Below are positions 26,270 to 35,114 of a stretch of DNA of 64,000 bases, one piece after another. This stretch comes from Mycolicibacterium sp. J2 (GTDB lineage Bacteria > Actinomycetota > Actinomycetes > Mycobacteriales > Mycobacteriaceae). Location of the stretch: NCBI RefSeq assembly GCF_026240945.1, contig NZ_JAPFPY010000008.1:124001-188000 (forward strand), written 5' to 3'. The notes beneath the pieces were generated by a model. That model was not told the origin of the DNA. It did not search any database and worked only from the letters and a program-made list of their open reading frames with translations. The position numbers and the translations under genes were made by a program. The stretch's first letter is position 1. Each line of letters starts with the position of its first letter.

Positions 26270-26286
26270 GCCGGTCCTGACCGGCT
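26269..26286. terminator. Bidirectional terminator hairpin after nrdF
   Basis: AGCCGGT-CCTG-ACCGGCT, a 7-bp perfect stem, begins at the last base of the nrdF stop and ends inside the stop codon of the convergent gene at 26285. Confidence 0.6.
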
Positions 26287-26575
26287 AGATGCACCACTGA
26301 CCCAGGCAGACGGCACCCGGGGGCTGCCAGCCGCCATTCCAACCGGCTGGCCCCCACGGGCCTTCGTTCGGGTTCCAATCGCGCGGCGGCCCCCAGCCTG
26401 GGCGGCCCCAGCCGTGATCGTGATCGCCCCAGCCGGGTCCGGGTGGGGGTGGTCCCCAGGCCGGGACAGGGCCGGTCGCGGGGGCGGCCGTCGCGGTCCC
26501 CGCCCCGATCCCGATCGCTGCTGCTGCCAATCCTCCGGCGATCGCCGTGGCGGCGATCAGTTTGTGTGCGTTCAT
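26285..26575 (-). CDS. Small secreted Pro/Gly/Trp-rich protein
   Basis: About 96 residues from ATG 26575 (ATG 26584 is an in-frame alternative). A Sec signal peptide (IAATAIAGGLAAAAIGIGAG, then ATAAPA) should be cleaved after TAA or AAP. The mature part is low complexity: repeated GW, PGWG and WGPP units with HDHGWG, and ends CLGQWCI with two cysteines. It lies where M. tuberculosis has the small gene Rv3047c, but I cannot confirm homology. Surface or cell-wall location is likely. Upstream there is an AT-rich stretch (26586-26610) that may hold its promoter. Confidence 0.7.
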   Translation of the reverse strand: MNAHKLIAATAIAGGLAAAAIGIGAGTATAAPATGPVPAWGPPPPGPGWGDHDHGWGRPGWGPPRDWNPNEGPWGPAGWNGGWQPPGAVCLGQWCI

Positions 26576-26656
26576 ATCTGCCATGATAGTTAGCGAATAT
26601 AATTATCAGCTATGTGTCGCCTCTGAATCGGCAGAGCCGGGTTGGCGGCGCGGCCC

Positions 26657-27289
26657 TCACAGTACGGGAATGGCCACCTCGTTACGGCGGCGGAAGGGCA
26701 GCGTCCACGGTGGGTCGAAGAACCACGCCGTGGGTTCGCCGGCGGCCTCGAAACCGTTCTCCCGCAGGATCTCCCGCAATCTGGCCGTCTGATCGGCCAC
26801 CCGGCGGGCGTCGTAGCCGCCGCTGAACCGGAGTACGGCGTACTTCTGCGGCGGGACCGTCACCAGCTCGACGCGCGGGTCGTTCGGCTTGGGCAGCGTG
26901 TCCATCGTCCATTCGGCGGGCATGAAGAAGCGGATCACCCACTCGTCGTGATCGCCCTGTTGAGCGACCGGAGCCGTCATGGCGATCTTGGTACCGCGGG
27001 AGCGCCCCGTCTGCACCGCGACGGGTGCGGTCATCGCGATGCTGCGCCCGCCGTCGTTGCCGCCGAAGATATAGGCGGCCACCCGCCGAAATCCGGTCGA
27101 ACGGGCCTGGTCCTCCGATTCGCCCGACACCTTCGTCTGCGCCGCGATCCGCTCTCCGTAGTGGCGTATCTGCACTCCTCGTGCCAACTCCACCGCGTTG
27201 AACTTCGGTTCTTCCAGCCCGATCCGGATCCCGGCCACGGATCCCACCGTCTCCACCACCTGCTTGGCGATGGTCTGCACACCCGGCAT
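26657..27289 (-). CDS. SOUL family haem-binding protein
   Basis: 210 residues from ATG 27289, with GAGAGGA upstream. The SOUL/HBP pattern is clear: EEPKFNAVELARGVQIRHYG at the start, RRVAAYIFGGND, IAMTAPV occurring twice, RFFMPAEWTMDTLPKPNDPR, and AVLRFSGGYD. SOUL proteins bind haem or tetrapyrroles loosely; the physiological role in bacteria is not settled. It has no signal peptide. It follows topoisomerase IB by 91 bp on the same strand. Confidence 0.88.
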   Translation of the reverse strand: MPGVQTIAKQVVETVGSVAGIRIGLEEPKFNAVELARGVQIRHYGERIAAQTKVSGESEDQARSTGFRRVAAYIFGGNDGGRSIAMTAPVAVQTGRSRGTKIAMTAPVAQQGDHDEWVIRFFMPAEWTMDTLPKPNDPRVELVTVPPQKYAVLRFSGGYDARRVADQTARLREILRENGFEAAGEPTAWFFDPPWTLPFRRRNEVAIPVL

Positions 27290-27380
27290 GCCTGGTCCTC
27301 TCCCTTTCGCATCCCTTTCGCGAGGGTTCGTCACCCGCGTCATAGGGGATTCGGAGTGCACCGCGGCGCGGATGGCGACG

Positions 27381-28445
27381 TCACGCCGCCGTCGGCATCG
27401 GCGCACCTTTGGGCCGTCGTGACGCGGCATTGCCCTTGTCCACCTTGAGGATGAGGTTACGCGTGGCCTTCTCCAGAACCGCTTGTGCCCCAACGGAATC
27501 GTCGATCCGGGCCGCGCGGCGCACTCCCGCGCCGATGGTCAAGCCCTGCTCGTAGCCGGCGACCACCCGAGGATCGACATAGGAACCGCGCGCCACGGCA
27601 GGCGTATTGCCCAACGACTCGGCAACCTCTTTCATCACGGCCGCCTCGACACGTTTGACCACTCGCTTGGAGACCGGGGGATCGGCATCGGCGAATGCGA
27701 CCGCAGCCAGCACCGTTCCGTGCCAGGTGCGCAGGTCCTTGACACTGAACTCCGCGCCGACGAGCTCTTTGAACCGTGCGTTGAGATCATCGGATCGAAG
27801 ATCGGTCCACCCGGAAGCGGCCCGGCACACCAGCAGTCGCTCGCTCTGGTTCCCACGGCGCAACAAGGCCTTGACGGCCCGCGCCACCTCCGGGTCGGCC
27901 AACTCCAGTCGCCGCTGGACGCCGCTCTTGGCCGGATAGTCGAAGGACACCGCCTCGCCACGAACCCTGACGTGCTCGCACAACAACGTTGCCAGGCCGT
28001 ACGATTCGTTCTCCTCGGCGTATTGCTCGCCGCCCGCACGGAAATACCCCTGGTCCAGCAGATGCAGCGCCAGCGCCAACACGCGGTCGCGACCCAGGCC
28101 CTTGCCGGCGAGATCGGCGGACACTTTGGCGCGCCAGCCGGGCAATCGGGAGGACATCTCCAGCACCCGGTCGAATTTCTCCTCGGCGCGTTCCTGCTGC
28201 CATTGCGGGTGATACAGGTACTGGCGCCGGCCCGCAGCGTCGGTGCCGACGGCCTGGACGTGCCCGTTCGGGAACGGGCAGATCCACACCTTCTTCCAGG
28301 CCGGCGGAATCACCAACGCCTTGATCCGCTCGACGGTGGCCTCGTCGTCCAGCAACGAACCGTCCGGGCCGTAGTAGGCGAATCCCTTGCCCCGCCGCTT
28401 ACGGCTGATTCCGGGACCCGAGAGCGCACTCCGCCGTAGTCGCAT
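27381..28445 (-). CDS. DNA topoisomerase IB (poxvirus/bacterial type)
   Basis: 354 residues from ATG 28445 with GAGG upstream. The N-terminal domain has RKRRGKGFAYYGPDG and IPPAWKKVWICP; the catalytic domain has FSVKDLRTWHGTVLAAVA and the active-site tyrosine Y289 in ARGSYVDPRVV. Catalytic Arg and His are expected in LLCRAAS...-type and TWHGT segments. It relaxes supercoils by cutting one strand with a 3'-phosphotyrosine link. Bacterial TopIB is sporadic in mycobacteria and, to my knowledge, absent from M. tuberculosis, so it belongs to the accessory segment. Confidence 0.9.
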   Translation of the reverse strand: MRLRRSALSGPGISRKRRGKGFAYYGPDGSLLDDEATVERIKALVIPPAWKKVWICPFPNGHVQAVGTDAAGRRQYLYHPQWQQERAEEKFDRVLEMSSRLPGWRAKVSADLAGKGLGRDRVLALALHLLDQGYFRAGGEQYAEENESYGLATLLCEHVRVRGEAVSFDYPAKSGVQRRLELADPEVARAVKALLRRGNQSERLLVCRAASGWTDLRSDDLNARFKELVGAEFSVKDLRTWHGTVLAAVAFADADPPVSKRVVKRVEAAVMKEVAESLGNTPAVARGSYVDPRVVAGYEQGLTIGAGVRRAARIDDSVGAQAVLEKATRNLILKVDKGNAASRRPKGAPMPTAA

Positions 28446-28578
28446 GACCTCTTCCTCACCGGGTGTGTCGTGCTGCCGGATTACCCGCGCGGTGCGGGCT
28501 TCACACCTGGTGGGCACCCGGTTTGCGAACCCGCTGAAGGGGGCATTCTGACGCAGGTCAGGGTGAGGAGGGGCGGGC

Positions 28579-28779
28579 ATGACTGCACCAGTGTCGGCGC
28601 GAGCCGGCGTCGCAGAGAGCAATGTGATCGACCTTGCGTCCCGACGAACCCGGCACCATCTGCATGCGATCGTCGTGGCCACGCGGCGGTACGCGGCCGA
28701 GAATCCGGAGCGACCGTGCCTGGTGCTGCCGTTCCGGCCCCGACCCGCGCTTTCTCAGCAACTTCACGGCTTTCGTTGA
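28579..28779 (+). CDS. Tiny protein, paralogue of the gene at 28846
   Basis: 66 residues with AGGAGGGGCGGGC before ATG. No known family. AESNVIDLASRRTRHHLHAI and the ending CLVLPFRP correspond to AETNVVELAPRRARQNMRAL and CRVLPFRR in the next gene, so the two are tandem duplicates. It is basic with no membrane segment. GC-rich third positions and a good ribosome-binding site support coding. Confidence 0.6.
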   Translation: MTAPVSARAGVAESNVIDLASRRTRHHLHAIVVATRRYAAENPERPCLVLPFRPRPALSQQLHGFR

Positions 28780-28845
28780 AGATCTTCCTCCATTGGGCGA
28801 GCAACCTCGATGGTGACGGATGAACCACCCGCGCAGGAGGACACC

Positions 28846-29025
28846 ATGGCAGCGACCGCGATTGCCGAGACCAACGTCGTCGAGCTCGCACCACGACGCG
28901 CCCGGCAGAACATGCGTGCGCTCGTGGAAGCCAAGCGCAGGCACCCCTCCCACATCGGTGCCGCGCCGGCCCGGCGACCTCAGGAAATGTGCCGAGTGCT
29001 GCCCTTCAGGCGTTCAGCGGGATAG
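28846..29025 (+). CDS. Tiny protein, paralogue of the gene at 28579
   Basis: 59 residues from ATG 28846; GCAGGAGG sits 5 nt upstream. Shares the motifs AE[ST]NV[IV][DE]LA-RR and C.VLPFR with the preceding gene, 67 bp away. The middle differs (EAKRRHPSHIGAAPARRPQE). Its 3' end overlaps the end of the histidine kinase gene by 20 bp on the opposite strand. Function unknown. Confidence 0.6.
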   Translation: MAATAIAETNVVELAPRRARQNMRALVEAKRRHPSHIGAAPARRPQEMCRVLPFRRSAG

Positions 29026-30496
29026 CCGCGGTGACGGTGGTCCCGGCGCCCACGGCGCTGGACACCCCGAATTGCCCCGACAGCGCTTGGACCCGGTCAC
29101 GCAGACCGACCAGACCCGATCCACCGCCGGCCACGGCGCCACCGACACCGTCATCGGTCACCCTGAGCCGTAAAGTGGCGTCATCGGCGACCGCAGTGAC
29201 CGTGATTACCTCCGCTTTGGCGTATTTGGCTGCGTTGGTGAGGGATTCGGCCACCACGTAGTAGGCCGCCACCTCCACTGATTCCGGTAGCCGCTCATCG
29301 ACGTGCAGGTCGAGTTCAACCGGCACCGGCGACCGGCGAGCGAGCGTGCGGATCGCGGGCGCCAGCCCGCCCTTCGAGAGGATCGCCGGGTGCAGACCCC
29401 GGGATAACTCCTGCAGGTCGGCATACAGCCCGGCCAGACCCTCGACGATGCCGGACAACTGGGTGCGCACGGTGCCCTCTGCGGCCGCCTCTGCCGCCCG
29501 CAGCTGCAGGCTCAGCGCCACGATGCGTTGCTGGGCACCATCGTGCAGATCGCGTTCGAAGCCGCGCCGGGCCTGATCGGCGGCGGCGACGATGCGGGCC
29601 CGCGACGCGGTCAGTTCGGCCCGCGTCTCCGCGTTGGCGATCGAGGTCGACACCAGATCGGCGAAATCACAGATATGCGTTTCGGCGTGCTCGGCCGCAC
29701 CGTGCGGCTGTGGCCAAGCCACCACCAACGCTCCGCGTGTCTGCCCGTCGACCACGATCGGGGCGCCGGCGCCCGAGCGTATGCCCAATCCGGTCAGCAT
29801 CGTGGCGACCTCGCCGGCGGCGGCGCCGTAATCGACGATACGGGCGGGGGCCGCGGTGGCCTTGATCCGGCTGCCGACATTGTCGCCGCTCAACGAAAAC
29901 CGTTGGCCCATCGCGAAGGCCCGCGGATCGGTGGTCGCCAGCACCACCGCGTGCTCATCGGAGTCGTAGCGCAGCAACGTGACGTGGCGCGCGCGCAGGC
30001 TGTGCGCCAGTTCCGAGACCGCGACGTCGTACACCTCGGAGGTGGCTGCCCCGCGGGCCACCAGGGTCGCCACCCGCCGCAGCGAGGCTTGCTGATCGGC
30101 CAGAGTGGTCGCCTCGCGGCGGCGCTGCTCGGCCTCGGCGGTACGCAGCCGGGCCTGCCCGACCAGCACGTTGGTGACCAGTGCCAGGGTGAGGAAGACG
30201 CCAACGGCGGGCGCCAGGGTATCCCGGCCGTCCAGATGGAAATAGGTGTACACCAGCGCGCTGGCCACCGAGGTCGCCACCGAAAGCCCGAATCCCCAAC
30301 CGGCCGAGACGACCAGCACCCCGAGCAGGAAGACCGCTCCGAACGCGTCATCGGGAGCCACCCGCTTGAGCGCCAGCACCACCAGCGTCTCGGCGACGAT
30401 GAAGCCGGCCGCCACCACCACACCCCACCCGAGGGGGCGGGCGGTGGGCCGAACGATGAGCGCCAAGGTACGACCGGACCACGACTGCCAATTCAC
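29006..30496 (-). CDS. NarL/NreB-type sensor histidine kinase with membrane and GAF domains
   Basis: 496 residues from GTG 30496. Residues ~20-115 are a four-helix DUF4118-type membrane region; residues ~150-300 form a GAF domain; then HisKA_3 with the phosphorylated His in FERDLHDGAQQR and an ATPase domain ending GSGLVGLRDRVQALSG. The signal is unknown; no haem- or cysteine-type motif stands out in the GAF domain. It is divergent from a receiver-only response regulator and upstream of neither RR in an operon. The NarL-type regulator at 30941 is the likely output partner. Confidence 0.88.
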   Translation of the reverse strand: MNWQSWSGRTLALIVRPTARPLGWGVVVAAGFIVAETLVVLALKRVAPDDAFGAVFLLGVLVVSAGWGFGLSVATSVASALVYTYFHLDGRDTLAPAVGVFLTLALVTNVLVGQARLRTAEAEQRRREATTLADQQASLRRVATLVARGAATSEVYDVAVSELAHSLRARHVTLLRYDSDEHAVVLATTDPRAFAMGQRFSLSGDNVGSRIKATAAPARIVDYGAAAGEVATMLTGLGIRSGAGAPIVVDGQTRGALVVAWPQPHGAAEHAETHICDFADLVSTSIANAETRAELTASRARIVAAADQARRGFERDLHDGAQQRIVALSLQLRAAEAAAEGTVRTQLSGIVEGLAGLYADLQELSRGLHPAILSKGGLAPAIRTLARRSPVPVELDLHVDERLPESVEVAAYYVVAESLTNAAKYAKAEVITVTAVADDATLRLRVTDDGVGGAVAGGGSGLVGLRDRVQALSGQFGVSSAVGAGTTVTAAIPLNA

Positions 30497-30581
30497 CCCG
30501 CAGATATTATTGCGGAAGTTGACAGCGAACTTTCCGGCTAGCGGTAATGCTTCAGTCCCGCGGTCCTGTCAAGCTCGGAGT

Positions 30582-30938
30582 ATGTCTGGTTCACCGGTTA
30601 TGCGGGCGCTGATCGTCGACGACAGTGCTGCCTTCCGGGATGCCGCGACGACGATGCTGGCGCACGGCGGGATCACCGTCGTCGGCACCGCCACCGACGG
30701 TGCCGGCGCGGTGCACGCCAGCCGGTCGCTGCAACCCGATGTCGCGCTCGTCGACGTCGACCTTGGCGCCGACAACGGTTTCGACGTGGCCGAGCAGCTC
30801 ACCGATGTGCCGGTGATCCTGATCTCCACCCACGACGAACACGACTTCGCCGATCTCATCGCCGAGAGCCCGGCCCTGGGGTTCCTGCCCAAGTTCGCGT
30901 TGTCACCCGAGGCGATCTGGGGCCTGCTGCGCGGCTGA
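30582..30938 (+). CDS. Receiver-only response regulator
   Basis: 118 residues, a single REC domain: VDDSAAFRDA has the acidic pocket, the phospho-acceptor Asp is in VALVDVDLGADNG, then ISTHDE with Thr/Ser, and LPKFALS with the conserved Lys. There is no DNA-binding domain. It is divergent from the kinase across an 85-bp gap and ends 2 bp from the convergent NarL-type regulator. It may serve as a phosphate sink or relay. Confidence 0.85.
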   Translation: MSGSPVMRALIVDDSAAFRDAATTMLAHGGITVVGTATDGAGAVHASRSLQPDVALVDVDLGADNGFDVAEQLTDVPVILISTHDEHDFADLIAESPALGFLPKFALSPEAIWGLLRG

Positions 30939-30940
30939 GC

Positions 30941-31597
30941 TCAGCGCGAATCCAGGAACAGGATCACCGCGCGCACCCGCCGGTGATCATCGCCGGTTTC
31001 GGGTAGATCCAATTTGGTCAGGATGCTGCGCACGTGCTTTTCCACCGTGCCCTCCGTCACCCACAGTCGTCTGCCGATTCCGGCGTTGGACAACCCCTCG
31101 GCCATCAGCGCCAGCACCTCACGTTCCCGTGAGCTCAGTGCGGCCAGTGGATCGTTGCGCCGCCGCGCCGACACCAGCTCGGTGACCAGCGCCGGATCGA
31201 TGACAGAGGCACCGGCGGCGACCCGGTTCAGGGTGTCGACGAAGTCCTCCACATCGGTGACGCGGGTCTTGAGCAGATACCCGATCCCGTGCCCTCCCGC
31301 GAGGAGTTCGGTGGCGTGCTCGACATCGATATGCGCCGAGAGCACCACGATGCCGGTGTCCGGGAGCTCGGCACGAATGGTGCGGGCGGCGTCCAACCCT
31401 TCGGCGCTGTGGCCTGGTGGCATACGGATATCGGTCAGCACCAGCTCGGGTCGGTGCGCCCGCACCGCCTCCAGCAGCGTCGGCGCGTCACCGGCCTGCC
31501 CGACCACCTCGAATCCCGAGCGCTGCAGCAGACTCGCCACGCCCTCCCGCAACAGCACGTCGTCCTCGGCGATGACAACTCGTATAGCCACCCGCAT
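30941..31597 (-). CDS. NarL/FixJ family response regulator
   Basis: 218 residues from ATG 31597 with GAAAGG upstream. The REC domain begins RVVIAEDDVLLREGVASLLQ, with the phospho-acceptor Asp in ELVLTDIRMPP and the Lys in YLLKTRV. The LuxR-type helix-turn-helix is LSSREREVLALMAEGLSNAG followed by WVTEGTVEKHV. It probably binds DNA when phosphorylated by the kinase at 29006. It is on the same strand as the kinase but separated from it by the receiver-only gene. Confidence 0.9.
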   Translation of the reverse strand: MRVAIRVVIAEDDVLLREGVASLLQRSGFEVVGQAGDAPTLLEAVRAHRPELVLTDIRMPPGHSAEGLDAARTIRAELPDTGIVVLSAHIDVEHATELLAGGHGIGYLLKTRVTDVEDFVDTLNRVAAGASVIDPALVTELVSARRRNDPLAALSSREREVLALMAEGLSNAGIGRRLWVTEGTVEKHVRSILTKLDLPETGDDHRRVRAVILFLDSR

Positions 31598-31798
31598 GCC
31601 CTTTCCGCCCAGCCTGTGCAGCCGCGACATTTTCGCATCCCATCGTCGCGTCGGCCCGGCATCGGGTCGATATGGGTGCTAGCCCTACCGGGTCGGTACC
31701 GTCAGCGCTCCGCCGGATTGGCAGCCAGCAGCGCAGACATTGCCCCCGCGGTGGAGCAAGGTGAACACATCGCACCCGTCCGATCAGAGGAGATCACC

Positions 31799-32848
31799 AT
31801 GACCGCAGCAGTCACCCGCCGCACGCACACGCTGTCCCTGCTCGACGGCGAGATCGTCGAGGAGAACGACTTCGGGTCGATGCGCCGTGTCACGGCCGAC
31901 AACCTGCCCATCCTGAACCGGTTGTCCATCAAGCGCGTCCTCCTCAACCCCGGCGCGATGCGTACGCCGCATTGGCACGCCAACGCCAACGAGCTGACCT
32001 ACTGTGTGTCCGGCACCGCGTTGGTCTCGGTGCTGGACAACCACAGCAAGTTCTCCAACTTCATCGTCACGGCCGGCCAGATGTTCCACATCGACTCCGG
32101 GGCGCTGCATCACATCGAGAACATCGGCAGCGAGGTGGCCGAGTTCATCATCGCCTTCCGCAACGAACGGCCCGAGGACTTCGGATTCGGCGCGACGTTC
32201 GGCGCCTTCACCGATGCGGTGCTGGGCAACACCTACGATTTGCCGGCCTCGGACCTGGCCAAGATTCGGCGCGACAATCCGCCCACCGACCATAAGTTGG
32301 CCGCCCGCATCGGTGACCCCGAGATCCCCGCGTCGGCGTACTTCGAGGATCCGCACAAGTTCGACATCGAAGCCCAAGCACCCGGATTGAACTACGCCAG
32401 CGGCAACGCCAGGTTCGCCCGAGACCAGTTCTGGCCGGCCCTGAAGGACATCTCGATGTATTCGCTGCGCGTCACCGAGGACGGGATGCGCGAACCGCAC
32501 TGGCATCCGGTCACCGCCGAAATGGGATATGTCCAGCACGGGGACGCCCGGATGACTATCATGAATCCCGATGGCTCCCTTGATACCTGGACCATGACCA
32601 CGGGTGACATGTACTTCATCCCGCGCGCCTACCCGCACCACATCGAGAACATCGGCACCGACGACTGGCATTTCCTGATCTTCTTCGACCAGCCGTTCCC
32701 CGCCGATATCGGCTACCGTGCCTCGGCGAGTGCCTACTCCCGCGAGGTGCTGGCCGCGGCCTTCAACACCCATATCGACGATCTGCCGAATTTCCCGTTC
32801 ACCCCCGCCGATCCGCTGATCGTCGACCGGCGCAACCCGCTCGACTGA
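31799..32848 (+). CDS. Bicupin, oxalate-decarboxylase-like
   Basis: 349 residues from ATG 31799, with AGAGGAG 6 nt upstream. Two cupin domains each have a full metal set. First: TPHWHANANELTYCVSG with GALHHIEN. Second: EPHWHPVTAEMGYVQHG with AYPHHIEN. This matches the HxHxxxxE...H manganese sites of oxalate decarboxylase/oxidase. No signal peptide is seen, so it would act in the cytoplasm. An oxalate-related activity is inference. Other bicupin substrates are possible. It precedes the molybdenum oxidoreductase genes by 46 bp and may be cotranscribed with them. Confidence 0.8.
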   Translation: MTAAVTRRTHTLSLLDGEIVEENDFGSMRRVTADNLPILNRLSIKRVLLNPGAMRTPHWHANANELTYCVSGTALVSVLDNHSKFSNFIVTAGQMFHIDSGALHHIENIGSEVAEFIIAFRNERPEDFGFGATFGAFTDAVLGNTYDLPASDLAKIRRDNPPTDHKLAARIGDPEIPASAYFEDPHKFDIEAQAPGLNYASGNARFARDQFWPALKDISMYSLRVTEDGMREPHWHPVTAEMGYVQHGDARMTIMNPDGSLDTWTMTTGDMYFIPRAYPHHIENIGTDDWHFLIFFDQPFPADIGYRASASAYSREVLAAAFNTHIDDLPNFPFTPADPLIVDRRNPLD

Positions 32849-32894
32849 AACCTGTTAAACCGCACGAAGTTTGAGCAGGAGGGACCGTGGCCAT

Positions 32895-35114
32895 ATGGGT
32901 GAGGTGACCGTCGGCAGGCCCGTCGATCGGGTCGAGGGACGCGCGAAGGTCACCGGAGCCACCCGGTACACCGCGGACACGCCGGTCGCGGGCGTGACCT
33001 ACGCGGCCCTGGTGCAGTCCGAGATACCCCATGGTGAGGTTACGGCGGAATCCGTGGCGGCCGCAGCGGCGGCCGCCACGGCCGCCCCCGGTGTGTTATA
33101 CGTCCTGACCCCGCTGAACTGTCCGCCGCTGCAGGTACTTCCCGAAGACCTGACCTGGGATCTGCCGCTGGAGCGCCGGCCGCCGCTGTCGGACCTGACC
33201 GTGCAGTACGTGGGCCAGCACATGGCCTTGGTGGTCGCGGATTCACCGGAGAACGCAGCGCAGGCAGCGGCGCTGATGCGGTTCGACTATCGCAGCGCTC
33301 CAGCCCAATTGACGGCCACCCAGGTGCTCGCTGAACCGGTCCCTGCCGACGAGCGGGGCGGTCTCATCCGGCACGGGACCTACCGGCCCGACCATTTCGT
33401 CAAACTGGACGACGAGAAGTTGCAGGATCGGCGCGGACCGGATGCCGAACCCGACGGGGTGCGGATCGCGACCCGGTACACCACCGCGCGTAACACCCAC
33501 TATCCGATCGAACTGTCGGCCACCATCGCCGAGTGGACCGGCGACACCCTGACGGTGCACGACAGCACCCGGTGGATCACCGGTGAACGGCGCGCACTGG
33601 CCGGCTATCTCGGGATCCCCGAACAGCGCGTGCGCATCGTCTCCGAGTTCGTCGGCGGTGCCTTCGGATCCAAGAGCTTCCTCTGGATGCACGTGGTGTT
33701 GTGTGCCGTCGCGGCGCGCGAGGTGGGCCGCCCGGTCAAGCTGGTGCTGACCCGCAATCAGATGTTCACCTCGACCGGGCACCGGCCGCGCACCGAACAA
33801 CAGCTGGCGTTGGTCGCCACCGCCGGCGGCGCCCTGCTCAGCACCGAGCAGCACACCCTCACCGAGACCTCCACGGTCGCCCACTTCTGCGAACCGGTGG
33901 GGCTGTCCGCACGCTTCCTCTACGAGTCACCGCGGCTGTCGGTTTCGCACACCGTAGCCAGAATCAACGCTCCCACACCGTGTTTCATGCGCGGCCCCGG
34001 TGAGGCGCCCGGACTGTTCGCGCTCGAAGTGGCCATGGACGAGTTGGCCGAGCGGCTGCAGATCGACCCGGTGGCGCTGCGGTTGGCCAACGACCCACAG
34101 CTCGACCAACCCAGCGGGCGCCCGTACTCGGGCAAACACCTCGCCGAGTGTTACGAGCAAGGCGCGCGACGGTTCGGCTGGGCAGACCGCTCGCCGGCAC
34201 CCCGCGCGATGCGGCGTGACGGCGTGCAGGTGGGCTGGGGCGTGGCCACCGCCACCTACCCGGGCCGCCGCATGCCGGCCGGTTGCCGGGTGGACACTGA
34301 CGCCGACGGCCGGGTCCGGTTCGCCTCGGCCACCCACGAGATCGGCACCGGGGTGCGTACCGTGATGACGCAGCTCGCCGCCGACGGTTGCGGATTACCA
34401 CTCGAACAGGTCAGTTTCAGCTCCGGTGACTCCACGTTCCCCGACGCCCCCTACAGCGGCGCCTCGCAGACCACCGCGACGGTCGGCTCGGCCGTGCACG
34501 AGGCGGCGCGCGAATGGCGGCGCCGATTGATCGCACACTGCCCCGACTATGACGGGGAGCCGGCCACGCTCGCCGACCTGCTGCGGCGCAAGGGCGATGA
34601 ACTGCGGGCGGCACTCAGCTTCACGGTGACAGCCGGGGGAGCGGCCGAGGGCGGCCCACTGTCGCAATCCTTCGGTGCGCACTTCTGCGAGGTGGAGGTC
34701 GATGAAGCGATCGGTCGTGCCACCGTGACGCGCTGGACGGCGGTCATGGATTGCGGACGGGTGCTCAACCCGAAGCTGGCCACCAACCAGGTGATGGGCG
34801 GTATCACCTTCGGGATCGGGATGGCGCTGCTGGAGCAGGTGGCCAGGGACCCGCGGACCGGCCAACTGATCGGGGAGTACTACGTCCCCACCCACGCCGA
34901 TCGACCGGAGTTCGACATCAGCTTCGTCGACGTCGCCGATTTCGGGCTGGACCCGATCGGTGTGCGCGGTATCGGCGAGATCGGCACCTGCGGGGTGCCG
35001 GCGGCCATCGCCAACGCGATCTATCACGCCACCGGAAAGCGGTTGCGGGACTTGCCGATAACCCTGGAGAGCCTGATGAGCCCCTTCGCGCCCCGGTACG
35101 AGGAGTCGAGATGA
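32895..35114 (+). CDS. Xanthine dehydrogenase family molybdopterin-binding subunit (PaoC-like)
   Basis: 739 residues from ATG 32895; AGGAGG lies about 12 nt upstream. Landmarks are KVTGATRYTADTPV at the start, FVGGAFGSKSFLW, RGPGEAPGLFALEVAMDELA, and GIGEIGTCGVPAAIANAIYH with the catalytic base Glu. CO dehydrogenase's CSFR loop is absent. The iron-sulfur and FAD subunits follow in frame-overlap. The FAD subunit's extra cysteines place this with the E. coli PaoABC aldehyde oxidoreductases rather than xanthine dehydrogenase. A likely role is oxidation of an aldehyde to the acid. Confidence 0.87.
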   Translation: MGEVTVGRPVDRVEGRAKVTGATRYTADTPVAGVTYAALVQSEIPHGEVTAESVAAAAAAATAAPGVLYVLTPLNCPPLQVLPEDLTWDLPLERRPPLSDLTVQYVGQHMALVVADSPENAAQAAALMRFDYRSAPAQLTATQVLAEPVPADERGGLIRHGTYRPDHFVKLDDEKLQDRRGPDAEPDGVRIATRYTTARNTHYPIELSATIAEWTGDTLTVHDSTRWITGERRALAGYLGIPEQRVRIVSEFVGGAFGSKSFLWMHVVLCAVAAREVGRPVKLVLTRNQMFTSTGHRPRTEQQLALVATAGGALLSTEQHTLTETSTVAHFCEPVGLSARFLYESPRLSVSHTVARINAPTPCFMRGPGEAPGLFALEVAMDELAERLQIDPVALRLANDPQLDQPSGRPYSGKHLAECYEQGARRFGWADRSPAPRAMRRDGVQVGWGVATATYPGRRMPAGCRVDTDADGRVRFASATHEIGTGVRTVMTQLAADGCGLPLEQVSFSSGDSTFPDAPYSGASQTTATVGSAVHEAAREWRRRLIAHCPDYDGEPATLADLLRRKGDELRAALSFTVTAGGAAEGGPLSQSFGAHFCEVEVDEAIGRATVTRWTAVMDCGRVLNPKLATNQVMGGITFGIGMALLEQVARDPRTGQLIGEYYVPTHADRPEFDISFVDVADFGLDPIGVRGIGEIGTCGVPAAIANAIYHATGKRLRDLPITLESLMSPFAPRYEESR

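Noticed and set aside
30519..30550. TTGACA (30519) with a -10 hexamer as a promoter for the receiver gene
   Set aside because: The best -10-like hexamers are 14 or 20 bp away, not 16-18, so I do not call it.
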